Positions 23,448 to 35,639 of a DNA stretch of 64,000 bases are shown piece by piece; position 1 is the first letter of the stretch; each line of letters starts with the position of its first letter. Below the pieces are notes generated by a model. It was not told where the DNA came from. It worked only from the letters and a program-made list of their open reading frames with translations, and made no database searches. The DNA comes from Ancylostoma caninum (Eukaryota; Nematoda; Chromadorea; Rhabditida; Ancylostomatidae): contig JBAJFG010000071.1 in NCBI GenBank assembly GCA_037903475.1, positions 1,176,001 to 1,240,000 of the forward strand, read 5' to 3'. The position numbers and the translations under genes are program-made.

Positions 23448-26400
23448 ATGAGAGTGGACAAACGGATCTTGAGAACATCCAAGCGCAAAAAATCTCGCTG
23501 GTCAGAAGTTGTTGTTCTTTCCCCGAGGCCTCTCAAGACTTCTCGCCGTTCAATCCAGGTGCCAAAAACTCGTCCGTATCCGAAGCGCATCTCACATGGA
23601 CCTCCGAAAAAGCATTTGCACAGTCTCGGCTACGTAGCCGCTATCGTCGGCTTCGATCAAGAGCGCCGACCTACATACCGCAACTATCTTCCGATCTTTC
23701 CGTCGTTCTGTCGTCTTTTCGAGGCTCGACTTCCTCGCCATGGCGTACGTGTCCCTCAGCCATTTTCTGCCAAACGATCGCCACAGGAGGCGCAAAAAAC
23801 TGGTACGCCTCGACTATGTGCCCGTTAACCGATTTTCAGTCCTTCTCCTCTGCACTTTGCAGCGCTACCGAACCTTTGAGGACCCGAGCGTCTCTGTGCC
23901 TTGTATGAGCACTTTTCGTAACGAGCCCCTGCCTAGCCTGGGGTTAGTTTGCTGTTTTCAACACCTTCTAAATGTTATATATCTACGATGCAAATGGTAG
24001 AAGTGAAAAAAAAAACAGATAGACCTAATCAGCGAACATTTTGGTAATTTCAAGGCCTTTAACAGATGTTACAGGTGGATTTTCAAGAAATCTGAGGACG
24101 CTGCTAGTGAAGTACGAAAGCAGCCGGTACCGATTCAGGAAGACAAACCAGCACCTGTATGTAAGGAATGTAAAACGAACAGTGAGGTTCGTGCGGTCAT
24201 ATTAACAAGCACTGTGTTACTTCTCTGTAAAATGGCAGAGCCGAAGCAAAACATCACAGCTTTTGTGCCTTTAGCTAACGTTGTGCATTTTGCTAAGTGA
24301 CATAGTCGAGAACTAATTGCACAGTATTATACAAATATTCGATAATAGAATAGAAATTAACAGTTATAAAATGCAGAAGTGAAAAGTCGAAACACAAAAA
24401 CACCAATAGTGAATGAGCAATGTGTAGTGGAGTAACAAGCAAAAAATAATAATCATTTAAAGATAAGATTAAGAAAGTCTGCATTTGTTCTCTTATTTTT
24501 AGTTGGATTGACGCAGATTTTCGTGAGGAGTATTTCTTCAAAAAAAAACTTTCCCAAATTTTATTTTTTTTTGATTTTCTCTGATTTATGCACATTAGGT
24601 ACCTCCTCACAAGGGTAGTGGACTTTTGTCCGACCTATTTTCGCCCAGAAATATTACATCAGAGTGGGGTTGTGCTGGCTTTTCATGGAAAACATATGTT
24701 TAAACTTTTCTGAGATCTTCTAATCTCTCGAAGAGCTCGTGCGAAATCTAAACGGCCAATTTCCTGAACTAGTCATGTTTTCTTCAGCAGACAAATTGTG
24801 TTGGTATGGAAGACTTAGAACCCTTTTAAAAAATTTCTCATCTTCGAACCTCCTCGCCTTCTCTTCCTATGAGAAAGAAACATTGACTATATTCAATGAC
24901 CAGCCCCTCATTTTAGCAGAATTGATGTTGAAATTTACTCGTTAATTTTTCGCCAAAACCCAGATGGCAAAATGACCTCTTTGCTGTCCAAACATCCTCG
25001 AAATGGCAAAGTACAATACCCGCGCTAACTTCGTTAAAAAAGAACACGCGGCACGCGAAGTTGCGTTCTTTTCGTTCCATCGCTATAACTACGTTACAAC
25101 CTAAGGTATTGCAAAATAAAATTGATGGTAGGAACAGTATTTGATCCCTCGTCAGTCCGATGGGACGTTGACTAGGAGTTTTCATTTTCAGCACGAAATT
25201 TTGAATGTTTTCTTTTCGCCGCAATTTTGCCGCATGTCGCGTGCGGCGAAGCCCGCGACAAGTCGCGCGACGACCTAAAATTCTGCTAAAAAGTACGTTT
25301 TCCTAGCTTTCCAGTGCGATATCATTACAAAACCAAACAATCGCTGCATCTAATGACCTTATTTGTTATTTCTGTCTGAAATTTTTGGAGTTCTCACGTG
25401 CTGTTTTAATAGTTCTCTCCTACGCCCTTTCCGTCCATTTCTTCTTGATGTCAGAAATGAAAAACGGGAACAGGAAGTAAGAACTAGACGAGTTAAGTGA
25501 AAAATCTGACGGTTGCGTTAGCTCCAGCAAATTCAACGTTCATAAAATGATGCTATAGACGTTGTTTCGTGCTTGCAAATGTATGCCCTCTGACTTCTGC
25601 TCTGCTGCGACCGCTAGAACTTGAAGAAGAATGTTTGGAATCGTAGAACTTCTGGTAAAAACGCAAGTATAGCGTTTGCTGGTATGTCTGCCTTACAAAT
25701 AACCAAGAATTCGCGATAGGGGTGATCACTAAAAATTTCGAGAAATTTCGCGAACTTGCAAATTTAGGGTATCACAGATCCAGCTTTATGAAAGCTGATA
25801 CGCTCCGACTCTGCGAAATAAGAGTACTATTTCTTTGCTATGGAAATCTAGGAAAAAGCCAGCAAATTTCATTTTGGCGCGCGACTTTGAGATGTGGCAA
25901 GTACCAACCTTCACATCCGTAACCACTTCGGATGCCTCATTCGGCACGTCATTGCACGGCTCCCAGAAGGGGAATCGAAGCTAAATTTCCGAGGGCAATA
26001 CAGAATTTTGTATACTTGCAAACTACGAAGAATTACACAATGAACCCCCGCCATCGTTTAGATACGATCTTCTGAAAATGCAAGAATACTCAAGTGAACT
26101 ACGAAATGTGCAATCATCAGCTTTTATTCACTGTACAAAAAGATTTTGTGAACTGGGGACCCTGTCATTAGCCTCATTCTCGTCTTGTCTTATCATGATC
26201 CAAGAACTGGCAAATTTGGATTCAATTGATTTTTTCCCATTTTTCACCGCTTCAGAGCTGTCCCCTCAGCCGTCTAATCTTGGCACTTGAAGACAGATCG
26301 GCGGCGGTGAAAAATGGGAAAAAAATCGATTGAATCCAAATTTGCCAGTTTTTGGATCATGATAAGACAAGACGAGAATGAGGCCAATGACAGGGTCCCC

Positions 26401-29400
26401 AGTTCATAAAATCTTTTTATACAGTGATTAAAAGCTGATGACTGCACATTTTAGGGTTTTCTTGTGTATTCTTGCATTTTTAAAAGATCCAATCTAAGCA
26501 ATGGTGAGGGTTCATTGCATAATTGTTCGTGGTTTGCAAGAATGGAAAATTCTGTATTTCTCATAGAAATTTGGCTTCAATTCCTCTTCTGGGGGACGTG
26601 CAGTGATGTGCCGAATGAGGCATCACCAGTCGTTACGGATGTGAAAGTTACTATTTGTCACACCTCAAAGTAGCGCGCCAAATTAAGATTTGCTGGCCTC
26701 TTATTAGATTTTTATGACAAGGAAATAATACTTTGATCTCGCGAAATCGGAGTTTCTGATCTATCATATTTCTGGTGCTGCGATGCTCTAAACTTGCAAG
26801 TTCATGAAATTTCTCGAAGTTTTCAGTGATCGTCGATGTCGTGAAACCTTAGTCATTTGTGAGGCTGGCCTAACAGCAAACGCCATACTTACATTTTTAC
26901 TGGAATTACGATGATTTCGAATCTCTTCTTCAAGTTTTAAGAACCGTTGCACTGTAGTCCTCTGAGGGTACACAGTCCTCTGAGGGTACACATTTGCAGG
27001 CACGAAACAACCATTACAGCTTCATTTTCTGAAGGATGAATTGGCCAGAGCTAATACAACATTCAACTCTCTCACTCGACTTTCTGGTCTTCATTTTATA
27101 CTTTCAGTTTTCATTCCTGACCCTGAGTAGAGAGGGGTTGAAAGGGCGTAGGAGGGAACTGTTCCCGCAACACGTGGGAAGAACTCCAAAAATTTAGGCA
27201 AAAACAACAAATAAGTTCTTGTAGGTGCAGCTCTTGTTCGATTTTAGAATGGCATCGCAACAGAAGGGTTCAAAAACTTGCCTAGCAAATTTTTAGACTT
27301 TCGCGCGATTCTTCGCGGGCTTCGCCGCGCGCGCGATGTGCGGCAAAATTGCGGCGAACAGAAAACATTCAAAATTTTGTGCTGAAAATGAAAACTTTCA
27401 GTCAGTGCCTCATGGGATTGACGAGGGATCAAATACTGTTCCTACCATCAATTTTATTTTGCAATACCTTAGGTTGTAACGTAGTTATAGCAATGGAACG
27501 AAAAGAACGCAACTTCGCGTGCCGCGTGTTCTTTTTTAACGAAGTTAGCGGGGGTATTGTATATTAGTGCATATGGAAGCGAAAGTCGGTATGACTATAG
27601 CCATCTTTTTGCAGACTAGAAATGAGAAATATTCTAGTGTAAAAAAGTAAACAACAACTTCTGCTTTTTCACATTTTCGTACATCCAGAGAGATTCAGTT
27701 CTGGGGCCAGTTCATGCTGTGCGCATCTCAAAACTTCAATTTGAGCCTCAATCCTTGTCCTCCTCACTTGTTTCTCGTTCGTTCGTTGTTCCATCGTATC
27801 TTATAGACATTCCTTTAGATTTTTTTTGCTTTCAGATGTTTTTTTTTGCTATCTCCAAGAATTAAATATCGAGTGGTGTGTACCTAATATGTGTGTGGAA
27901 GAAGCATCGAATTTTCAACATCCTCAAAAATCAACTTTTTTGAAACTGCTTTATGCTCCACGACCTACCTTTGCTTGATTTCAGAAGTTGCTCCCATCCA
28001 ACCTGCGCAACTACGAGAACACGCTAGGACTACCGCGATTCTTCGAACCAGAGAACTTCAAGGATGCGCCCGTGGCGGTTTGTGAGACATTTTCTGTTCC
28101 TTATAATCATAGAGTTTCGTCATTTTTTGTTTCGATGACTCACCAGAATTTTTCATGGATTCACGAGGGTGGGGCTTAAAATGGAGACGCCTTGGCTCTC
28201 AGCTATACAGGGTCATAAAAAATTTTCAGCTGGCGTCAAGTAATGCCAATACCTTGAATGGCAAGCAACAACGATAGAAATGAGAGGGTGGCCTATCAGA
28301 GCTGCTGGCAATAGCAATGCACTGCGATGGGTAAATCTTGAGCGCACCATTCTTACCGGCACGGGCGCGAAACTTCCACAAGAAGCTGCTCTCTAACATC
28401 ACCACCTCGTTGGAACTTATCTTTCTTGTCAAAAGAAACCCTCAGAAAACTTAGCGAGTTTCAAACCTAACTGGGAAGTTGATAGGATCCCAAAATCAAA
28501 ATGTCAAAGAGACTCATTGTGGGTTGTGAGAGGGCTGAGGACAAAGTAGTAGGATGGGCGCGTTGAGCCAAAGACTTTTGGGTCATCTTGTACATTTGTA
28601 AGAAGCAGGGTAGTTGAACTTCCAGGTGATTTACAGATGGTACTATTTGGTAATCTGCATTTTTTGGGTGGCCAATAATTCTCTTTAAACATCGGCATTC
28701 TCCTTAATTAGAGAAAGGAACAATCCCAAGAAATGGAAGAAAAAGAAGAAGAGGTTCCAAATAGGAGTTGTACGTTGAGAGGTTCGCTCCTTCGAGCACT
28801 AGAGGAGACTCCCTTTGTTCAGTTTATTTTGATGTCCTTTCGTAAATAATGTGACAGGGATGCTAGTGATTACCCTAATACGACTGCTTGTTCAGAACTC
28901 TTTTCTCAGCTTTTTCACATTAACCCTGGGTTACCTGGGCTACTCTCAAAGTAAGAGTGTCTGAGAACAAGCCTTAAAGGCCTAACTGGCTGAGACGTGT
29001 CTGAATCACAAAAAAAACTGAGTATCAAGAAGGGATGCCCCTCTATCTTTTGCGGACATTTCTTTCATTAAATGCTGATCTTGCCACTTGACAGCCTCTT
29101 GACCTATTCCATTTCGCATTTTCTTCCTCTGAATGGATCTTCATCAAAGCTCTAAAAGAGAAGTCTCGATTTGAAGACCTTGTCGGAGAACGCAGAATAG
29201 ATCCGAGAGTTTGTAAGCGCTCCACGAACGACTTTAGGGGAGCTAGCAATTCTTGCTGAATTCTACTCAGATTCTCGGATCAATTGGGGATAGATATTTC
29301 GAGAACATTTGTTGCTTGGTTTGCACTGATTGCAATGATTACCACCGTCACCTTCCTAGGAAATATGTGCGACCTCTTTCACCTGAGCAGCTGAAAAGTA

Positions 29401-30358
29401 CATAGCTAGCGAGTATGTATATGATCTAAGGCGGCAGGTTCCCGAAAGGGGGTGTGGTTGGGAAACGGAATCAAGGTGATTTTGATGCCAAAAAAAAATC
29501 GACTTCAACATAAGTTTGTCTTTCTTCCCGCTCGGATCATTTTTTTTGAGCCTTCACCAACTTCACAAGAGCAGTTGATACAGTCCTCCGATTCCAAGCC
29601 TACATCAGAGCTGTTGTATAGAATCAAAAAATCAGAATATTTCATATTCCCAAAGATGAATGGAGACATTTTGATGTCAAAGTAATCTTCTGGTAGATGG
29701 CTGTCCAGCGCAGACAGGATTCAGGAGATCATCATCTGACGATATGCGAGAATACAAATGGGCAGTTTCAAAAGGTTTCGATAAGACAACTACCAAGGCA
29801 CCAAGGTACCTCGATAACTGGGTGGTCACTGAGGGAAATCGGTTTGTTCATGGAACTATTTATTTTTTTATTTACTGTCACTCAGAGGGAAAATTTTTCA
29901 CCTGTAATACTGCTGACAACACGAAATAAATTGATCCAAATGAACGTTTATAATAGAAAATTTATAATAGAAAACTCGTTCGTGTTGGAAGGACTTCGCT
30001 AGCCACTTTAGCACCTAAGGAGATCTCATGTCAAGATCTAAGGAAAATCAATGGCTTCCACGTTTGTCACTGGAGCAACAATCCGCGACATACATATGCT
30101 ACAATCTAATGGGGGTCGTTGAGGCTGTAGATTTTATCAACGATTCTTGGTACTTGGGAATTTAGCGCGTCCTGCCACATTCATTATACTTTTCAGGTGT
30201 GCTACACTTACATCAACCTGGATGTTCTGCTTAAACTGACACAGAGAGACTCCAAAGTCGGCTTCTCAGTGGTCACGACTACAGAAGGATGCGAAGTGAA
30301 CCACGTCACTCAAGGTTTGACCTTTTCGCAGGCTCAATCACTAGAGGCACAAAGCCAG
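23448..30358 (+). CDS. unrecognised multi-exon gene (four candidate exons)
   Basis: Candidate exons are 23448-23802, 24075-24156, 27985-28077 and 30197-30358. The first follows an acceptor-like TCTTATAG directly with ATG and encodes a Lys/Arg-rich start (MRVDKRILRTSKRKKSRW) and HSLGYVAAIVGFDQERRPTY. The second reads WIFKKSEDAASEVRKQPV, the third KLLPSNLRNYENTLGLPRFF, the fourth VCYTYINLDVLLKLTQRDSK. Exons two to four have good TTTCAG/ACAG acceptors, GT donors and matching phase (0). The join between the first two does not match in phase, so an exon between them or a different donor is likely; an alternative 5' structure uses an exon at 23423-23500. No stop codon was found after 30358. I do not recognise the protein: no signal peptide or membrane helix is visible, and it looks basic at the N-terminus. 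The large intron 24157-27984 contains a 2.5-kb palindromic element. Confidence 0.4.
25014..27559. mobile_element. 2.5-kb near-palindromic fold-back element at a TA site
   Basis: The left arm 25014-26250 is the inverted, diverged copy of the right arm 26304-27559, with a ~53-bp spacer. The ends read CAATACCCGCGCTAACTTCG (left) and CAATACCCCCGCTAACTTCG (right, inward), and TA flanks both (25012-25013, 27560-27561), the Tc1/mariner target. The same frame (FVLKMKT...GLTRDQILFLPSIL) is open in both arms (25224-24913 - and 27349-27567 +), a mirror effect. No transposase motif was seen. It is likely a non-autonomous fold-back element inside an intron. Confidence 0.8.
28078..30196. other. probable intron, nothing recognised
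   Basis: This lies between two candidate exons of the unrecognised gene. Short frames on both strands (for example 28504-28698 -, 29452-29685 +) show no motif. No inverted-repeat ends could be paired here. Confidence 0.4.
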
Positions 30359-30855
30359 GTAGGGATCTGCTGCTAGGGGTGAGTAGGGCAATTATGATGG
30401 TGTCGATGGAAGGAGAGCGAGGGAGGAATGGTGGTAGAGCGAGGATAAAGACGGACTGGTTATCCGAATGTGTTGATCAATGGCACGCGACACGTGGGAC
30501 GTCACAACAGCCAGTCGAACAACAATTTTTTGAGTACAACGCGCGTTGTTCTGCCAGATCTTCGTGCTCTGCTCGATCACAGCTCCACACTAGGCTAGTT
30601 TTTGGGGTTGTTTTGATTTCTGAGTTTTTTTTTTTCAGAGTCTTGGCACAACTCCCAAGATTTTTCTTTGTTGTACACGCAGCCGGCTAATTCCTGAAAT
30701 GCGATCCCATCCGCTGCCGCCCGCTCTGGCGTCTTAGGGGCCGGACATCGAGGCGCGGATATGCAAGGCTTCTTTTTCAGCTGCAAACTTTCCCTCTTGC
30801 ATTGTTGTTGTGTCTATTGCTTTACAAGGCAAGTTCCCCAACTCCGTGATGTCCC

Positions 30856-31106
30856 TCAAGAGCAGTCAGGAATGGCTGTGCACATCTGACGGCTGCGGTT
30901 CTTCCCTTCATTCTGTCGCTCAGTAAAAGAAGACACATTAATTGTTTGCCTGCGTTTAATTGAAAGCGCATGCCGGCGCCGAGCCGCGCGTTTAATTGTG
31001 TAAGAACGCTGCATCTTGGCGATTCGCTTCAAGACAGCTTCCGCTCGAACGCTGACTCGCTCTGCTTGCGTCTCCTTGCACTGCTCGAGCATCGATACTA
31101 TTGTTC
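30856..31106 (-). CDS. candidate terminal exon, basic protein, unrecognised
   Basis: On the minus strand a good acceptor (CTTTCATTTCAG) precedes an open frame of about 83 codons ending in TGA. It reads GTIVSMLEQCKETQAERVSV, then KRIAKMQRSYTIKRAARRRH, and ends CTAIPDCS. It is Lys/Arg-rich and could be a nuclear or RNA-binding tail. No upstream exon was identified. It lies 500 bp past the last found exon of the + strand gene, so it would belong to an opposite-strand gene or be chance. Confidence 0.3.
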
Positions 31107-32645
31107 CTGAAATGAAAGAAGGTGTCTAGTCAAGTCGAGATGTTTCGTTCTTCACGGAAGGTTGCTTGGGACGCAGCTGATGAGGAGCTGATGTGATTCT
31201 CCTGCCCGCCTTTCTTTACTCCATTTTCTTCAATTTTCGTCATTGAAATAGCAGTAAATTAAAACCTCTCACGGTCCAGAAGCAGCCCTCGGTGAATTGA
31301 TATTTCCACATTTATAGGGGAATCAAAAAGTTTCTGACCTAGACTACTTCCAAAAGGTCTACAGCGACGAAATTTTTTTCATATCTCTACGTATTCCACA
31401 TGTTAACAAGTTGTGAGTGCAGTGCCGGTGATTTCAACGACGCGTAATCACATCCTTTATTGTGCTGGAAGTGAGCTAAACCTACATTTACTCCACTGCA
31501 GTTGCTATTTCTATCAATGAATTACCCGCATCCAATACATGCGCACTGTCCTTGGAGTCGGCAATGACCAATTTTGATCTGCTTCCATTCGATTGCTTCT
31601 TCTGATCAATGCTTGATACTTCGTCTTTCAGTTTTTCCTGCCTGTTTCACGGATTTCTGTCAATTCTGTCCGAGAACAACACACTTTCTTCTTTGCATGC
31701 CGTAAATTTTGACTGAATGTGAAAGTTCTAGACGTGCTTGTGTGGCTTCTTTATTCTCACTGTATATCACAACAATCTTCGTGTATTTCGCAAACATCTA
31801 CGAGCATTTTCATGAAAGTGACCTGTTTCGCTGCTCCCGCTGAGCTTTCTCAGTGCAGGGTAAATTTTTGGATGCGTGCCAATGCCCTAGAGATGCGGTA
31901 TGAGCAGTAACGGCGCCGTACGCTAACGCAACTTCACCTTCACATTCCCTGTGTCCTTCTTTTCTTTGAAACAGTCTGATTCATCGTTCCGTCTTCCAAC
32001 AAAACTATCAGGTTGATCGGAAAGATCCCTGGTGTCGACACAAAGAAGTTTCCCCGAAAACTACGTGTCCTATTTTTTTTTTTGTAAAATTCCAAGATTT
32101 GTTACCTCCACCTTTTTCGTCAACTTGAACACAACTTAATCCAGAACTGGTTCCCAGACATGGAGGGGTTGCGTCCCAGACTTAGGAAGTATGTATATGC
32201 GCTGTGTCAAAATATCAGAAATTTTGTGCTCGTGCCACAGGGTTGTTTTTGGACCGATGGTAGAGGATCGACGACTCCGGTGCCGGATGCTCCAGATTGT
32301 TTTTGATGTTTACTGTCGTTTTATATAACAAAACCTGAGCTCTTGGTGTTTATTTCGGAAACATTCTCACCAAGATATTAACAGAGCTATCTACGCATTC
32401 ATTCCTGAGCAACTTGATCTCTACATTTTCTTCTCCTTTTCGGTACAACAGACACTGAATCATCCCCTACTTCGCCACCAAAAAATGCAGTTGATAACAC
32501 CTACCGGAGCCACTGGAGTTCCTTCCCTGAAAAGAGTTTGACCTCCTCTTCTCTATTTAAAAGCTTGCGCTCACATAACCGAGAGTGCGAATACAGGATG
32601 TCATGTGTGTGGTTGTTGGAGGACTCTAGGAAAAATTATAGCTTT
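31107..32645. other. no gene seen
   Basis: Mostly A/T-rich sequence with short frames only. A mariner-like end, TATAGGGGAATCAAAAAGTT, begins near 31313, but no inverted partner was found. Confidence 0.4.
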
Positions 32646-32684
32646 TTGAAAAAAAAGGACGAAACTTTTGCACCAGCGTAATAT
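32646..32684. other. isolated mariner-type terminal repeat
   Basis: Read on the minus strand from 32684, TTACGCTGGTGCAAAAGTTT followed by CGTCC matches the mariner end family in this window. The rest of the element should lie to the left, but its other end was not identified. Confidence 0.35.
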
Positions 32685-32696
32685 CATATACCCAAT

Positions 32697-33023
32697 TTAC
32701 GTCGAGAACTCGTACACTTTCGACGGCTGTGTTAAATCGTCTTTTCTGGAAACGTTCGTGTATTCCAAATAAGGTTTAATCGAACCGTTTGCACATGTCC
32801 ACTCGTAAACGATAGCAACCTGCAGTTTGTTTTGCCGCAGCAGTGTCTGCGCTCTGACCTTGACGTACCCATTTTTTTCACTACCTGAACCTGTCTCCAG
32901 TAAACCTTGCTCTTTAGCGATCCTAATCTTCCTGGGTACAAATCCTGCGCGTACTTCTGCCTCTCTCCCAAGGTCATACAGAGTACTACTCCGTCTTTCC
33001 TCCGTAAACACCACACTACGCAC
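32697..33023 (-). CDS. unrecognised 108-codon frame, possibly exon or element-derived
   Basis: The minus-strand frame begins MRSVVFTEERRSSTLYDLGR and ends SKVYEFST before TAA. It has mixed globular-protein-like composition (KVRAQTLLRQNKLQVAIVYE) with no low complexity. No splice site was fixed, and another minus-strand frame (33016-32732) is also open. It ends 13 bp from the isolated mariner end. I recognise no family; chance is possible. Confidence 0.25.
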   Translation of the reverse strand: MRSVVFTEERRSSTLYDLGREAEVRAGFVPRKIRIAKEQGLLETGSGSEKNGYVKVRAQTLLRQNKLQVAIVYEWTCANGSIKPYLEYTNVSRKDDLTQPSKVYEFST

Positions 33024-33099
33024 GCTTCAATTCACTCATCTTTGCTTCGTGCTCCTTCCTTAAATTGCTATCTGTCATTTGACGCTCGACACCACTAAT

Positions 33100-34900
33100 T
33101 GTATGCGCTCCTGTCTAATAACTGACGGCAACCTCAGAAAACATTTGCGAATTAAGTTACGAATCTGTTTATTCATTTGTTTATTTTTTTCAACGTGAGC
33201 GTAACCTTGCGGTAAAAGTCTGCAAAGAAAGTAGAGCGAATTTAATTTAACACTTAATGTCTGGGATAAAAAACCGAGCTTTGAAATGGCCAAGGGGATA
33301 CTAGCTCCAGGCACGACGAACTCTGCCTTAATACAGGGCGTTAACACAAGTTCCTGTGCTTTTTTTCAGACGCAATATTTCCCGACCCATTGCCCTTCTT
33401 CCCAAAAATGCTCTAAACCGTCCGAAACCAATTATCTTCATCTACGATTCTATCATCATGAGGCTTCTCGAGAGTGCTTGCTTAATTCTGTGGCTTTGAG
33501 AAAAAATGCCAAATCGATAAAAAAAAAGCGCCGTTCCACTGTGCATTCAATAAAACGCGTCCGATATTGTTCGTGTGGGGTGGAATATGCCCAGAATATG
33601 AACACGGAAAAACCTTATCAATTGAACTCTTTGAGAGCCAGTTTGACGATGTTGGAAAAGGTGCGCTTAGCACGATCATGAGGTAGGATGATTAGACCCA
33701 TGCGATTGGATTTTTCAGCTGAATTAGTTCGTTTAGATGGTACGTTTGAGAAGTATGAATCCGTATGACGTCCACCTGACCACACGGATCTTTTCAGACA
33801 ACTCCCTTACCTTCACGAAAGAAATTTGGTCGATCGTGGTACTTGGCGTCGCAGGGACAAAATATATCTTCTTTGAAGTTATAACACTGATAAACAGTCA
33901 TTTTAAGCACAACTCCTCTTCCATATTTAGCACAGGGTGTTTGAGAAGTTATGGTGACCTTCTGAGCTTCATCTGAATGCTGGGAGGAGCAGGTGTCGGT
34001 AGGCTGTTTTTCATGGGCGAAATACTCCATATCTTAGGCTTAAAACTTAAGTAAACTGTTGATCCGGAAGGAATCACTTGCAACATTCTTGCAGAGCAAA
34101 AGTATCGCTTCCAAACTGTATACGAATCATAGCCAAAAGGTAAAAGGATAAAAGATTGGACGAGGAAAAATTGCAGCTGAAAGAAGCACAAGTATTTATG
34201 TCAATATGCAATAATTTTCCAAGGACGTTAAAACTGAATGAACGAATAGGTGATGAAATGAATGAATGAGTGAATGGGATGAGTGAATGAATGAATGAAC
34301 GATTGACCTGCTCACTTACACCTGTAGATGCATCTGGCATTTTATTATAATTAGCTGTATCGAAGATATGGAGTGAAATGACAAGTAATACCGAATTCTC
34401 ATAACCAAAACTTGGGAAATGGGCCAGAAAAGAACTTTCGAAGGATTCCCTTCTTTTGGATAATTGGAACTCGTGCAATTTGACATCTACGGGATGTTTC
34501 AGCTGTGTAATTTTTGACAGCAGTCGGATCAGCTATGCGATGTGGCGCGTAATCTACGTCGAAAAAAAAAAACAAGAACAAGAATGCGTCCGTAAACCCG
34601 TCATTAACCCCATTCTGCTGGATCACACGGATAGTAAACCAGTCTGTGAGAATGTATAGTTATGATATTGCGCTAGGAGTTGTGCAAATTCCTATTTTTT
34701 CGCTTCAGCAAACAATTAATGAATCATAAATTTTTATATAGTAGGAAAAGAGGAGGAGAAGAGCAATCTAAATTTTCATAGTATTCTAAACTAAAGCTGT
34801 TTTGCTTCACACCCACTTGCTCAAACAGACTTCAGTTTACCGTCCGCTATTGTTTACGTATTCATATTTTACTATTTGACTTTTTTCCGAAACCTTTTGC
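33100..34900. other. no supported gene; contains a short GAAT-type microsatellite
   Basis: The frame 33286-33681 (+, 131 codons) has a Lys-rich centre but no recognisable motif. A degenerate GAATGAATGA run lies at about 34239-34307. Nothing else could be assigned. Confidence 0.4.
34239..34307. repeat. degenerate (GAAT)n microsatellite
   Basis: Imperfect GAAT/GAGT tetranucleotide repeats. It is the reverse complement of the motif in the much longer TTCA array at 52144-52248. Confidence 0.8.
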
Positions 34901-34999
34901 GCTTTACTCTACCTTCTAATTTAATTGGCAGTGTTTCAGTTTCTCTGTTTCCATTTCGTTGCTTTTCTCCTTTCTATCATGGTACTCTCCCTTCTGTTT

Positions 35000-35560
35000 T
35001 CTTTCCGTCAAGGTAGATTATTCCTCATATTTTTCTTTTTTCATTCTTCGTATCCCACAACACTCTCTCTGCGCAAGCTCGCATTACTAATGCTGCTCCG
35101 GAGTTTCCAATCTCGTCTGGATTTGTGTCCGACTCCCCAAACAATGCGTCAGCTGTTGCACTTTCGGCGCCGAGGATTTCCAGGACAACTTCCACATAGG
35201 CTCCGGCTGATTTCATGCTTTTTCTGCATGGCAGCTTTTGTTCGGATGCTTCTTGCGTGGTTTCGCACCCTTCTCTCTCACAATCTGCGCGGCCAACTGC
35301 ATGTCGACCACATAAGGAGCGGCTTCAAATCACTTCCTGCCCTCAGACGAGACGAGGCACCAGACGGGTGGGTGATGGGCGCCAGTGGGACCCTAGCGCA
35401 TCCATCGCGCCCATGCATCTCCGCTTTCCGATATAAACACCAGGAAATTCGCAGCCGCTCGATACGTGGTGTCGGCTTTTGTCCTAACGCCACTCCCGTT
35501 CTCAGTTTCACTCCTTTTTTGACTCATCCTTGTTTTGGCCCGAAAATGCCCCGCTGGCCA
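35000..35560. other. GC-rich exon-like stretch, strand unresolved
   Basis: Several frames are open on both strands. On the plus strand a 236-codon frame (34925-35635) runs through, and another frame reads ITNAAPEFPISSGFVSDSPN. On the minus strand one frame reads AGAYVEVVLEILGAESATAD and another YVVDMQLAAQIVREKGAKPR, which look more like globular protein. The minus-strand pieces are in different frames, so splicing or decay would be needed. The composition suggests real exons, but neither strand nor family can be settled by eye. Confidence 0.3.
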
Positions 35561-35639
35561 CCGCGCTGCTCATCAGCGTTCCATGTCCTGATTCTAGGTG
35601 AATGCTTTTTCTCCAGGCAATTCAGGAGCTCCTAGAAGC

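Noticed and set aside
23294..23908. 204-codon plus frame overlapping the unrecognised gene
   Set aside because: Apart from a possible short exon at 23423-23500, it is a shadow of the better-supported frame starting at 23448.
34925..35635. 236-codon plus frame as a gene
   Set aside because: It begins in a T-rich tract, reads as hydrophobic low-complexity then Arg/Pro-rich sequence, and competes with better-looking minus frames; not accepted as a gene.
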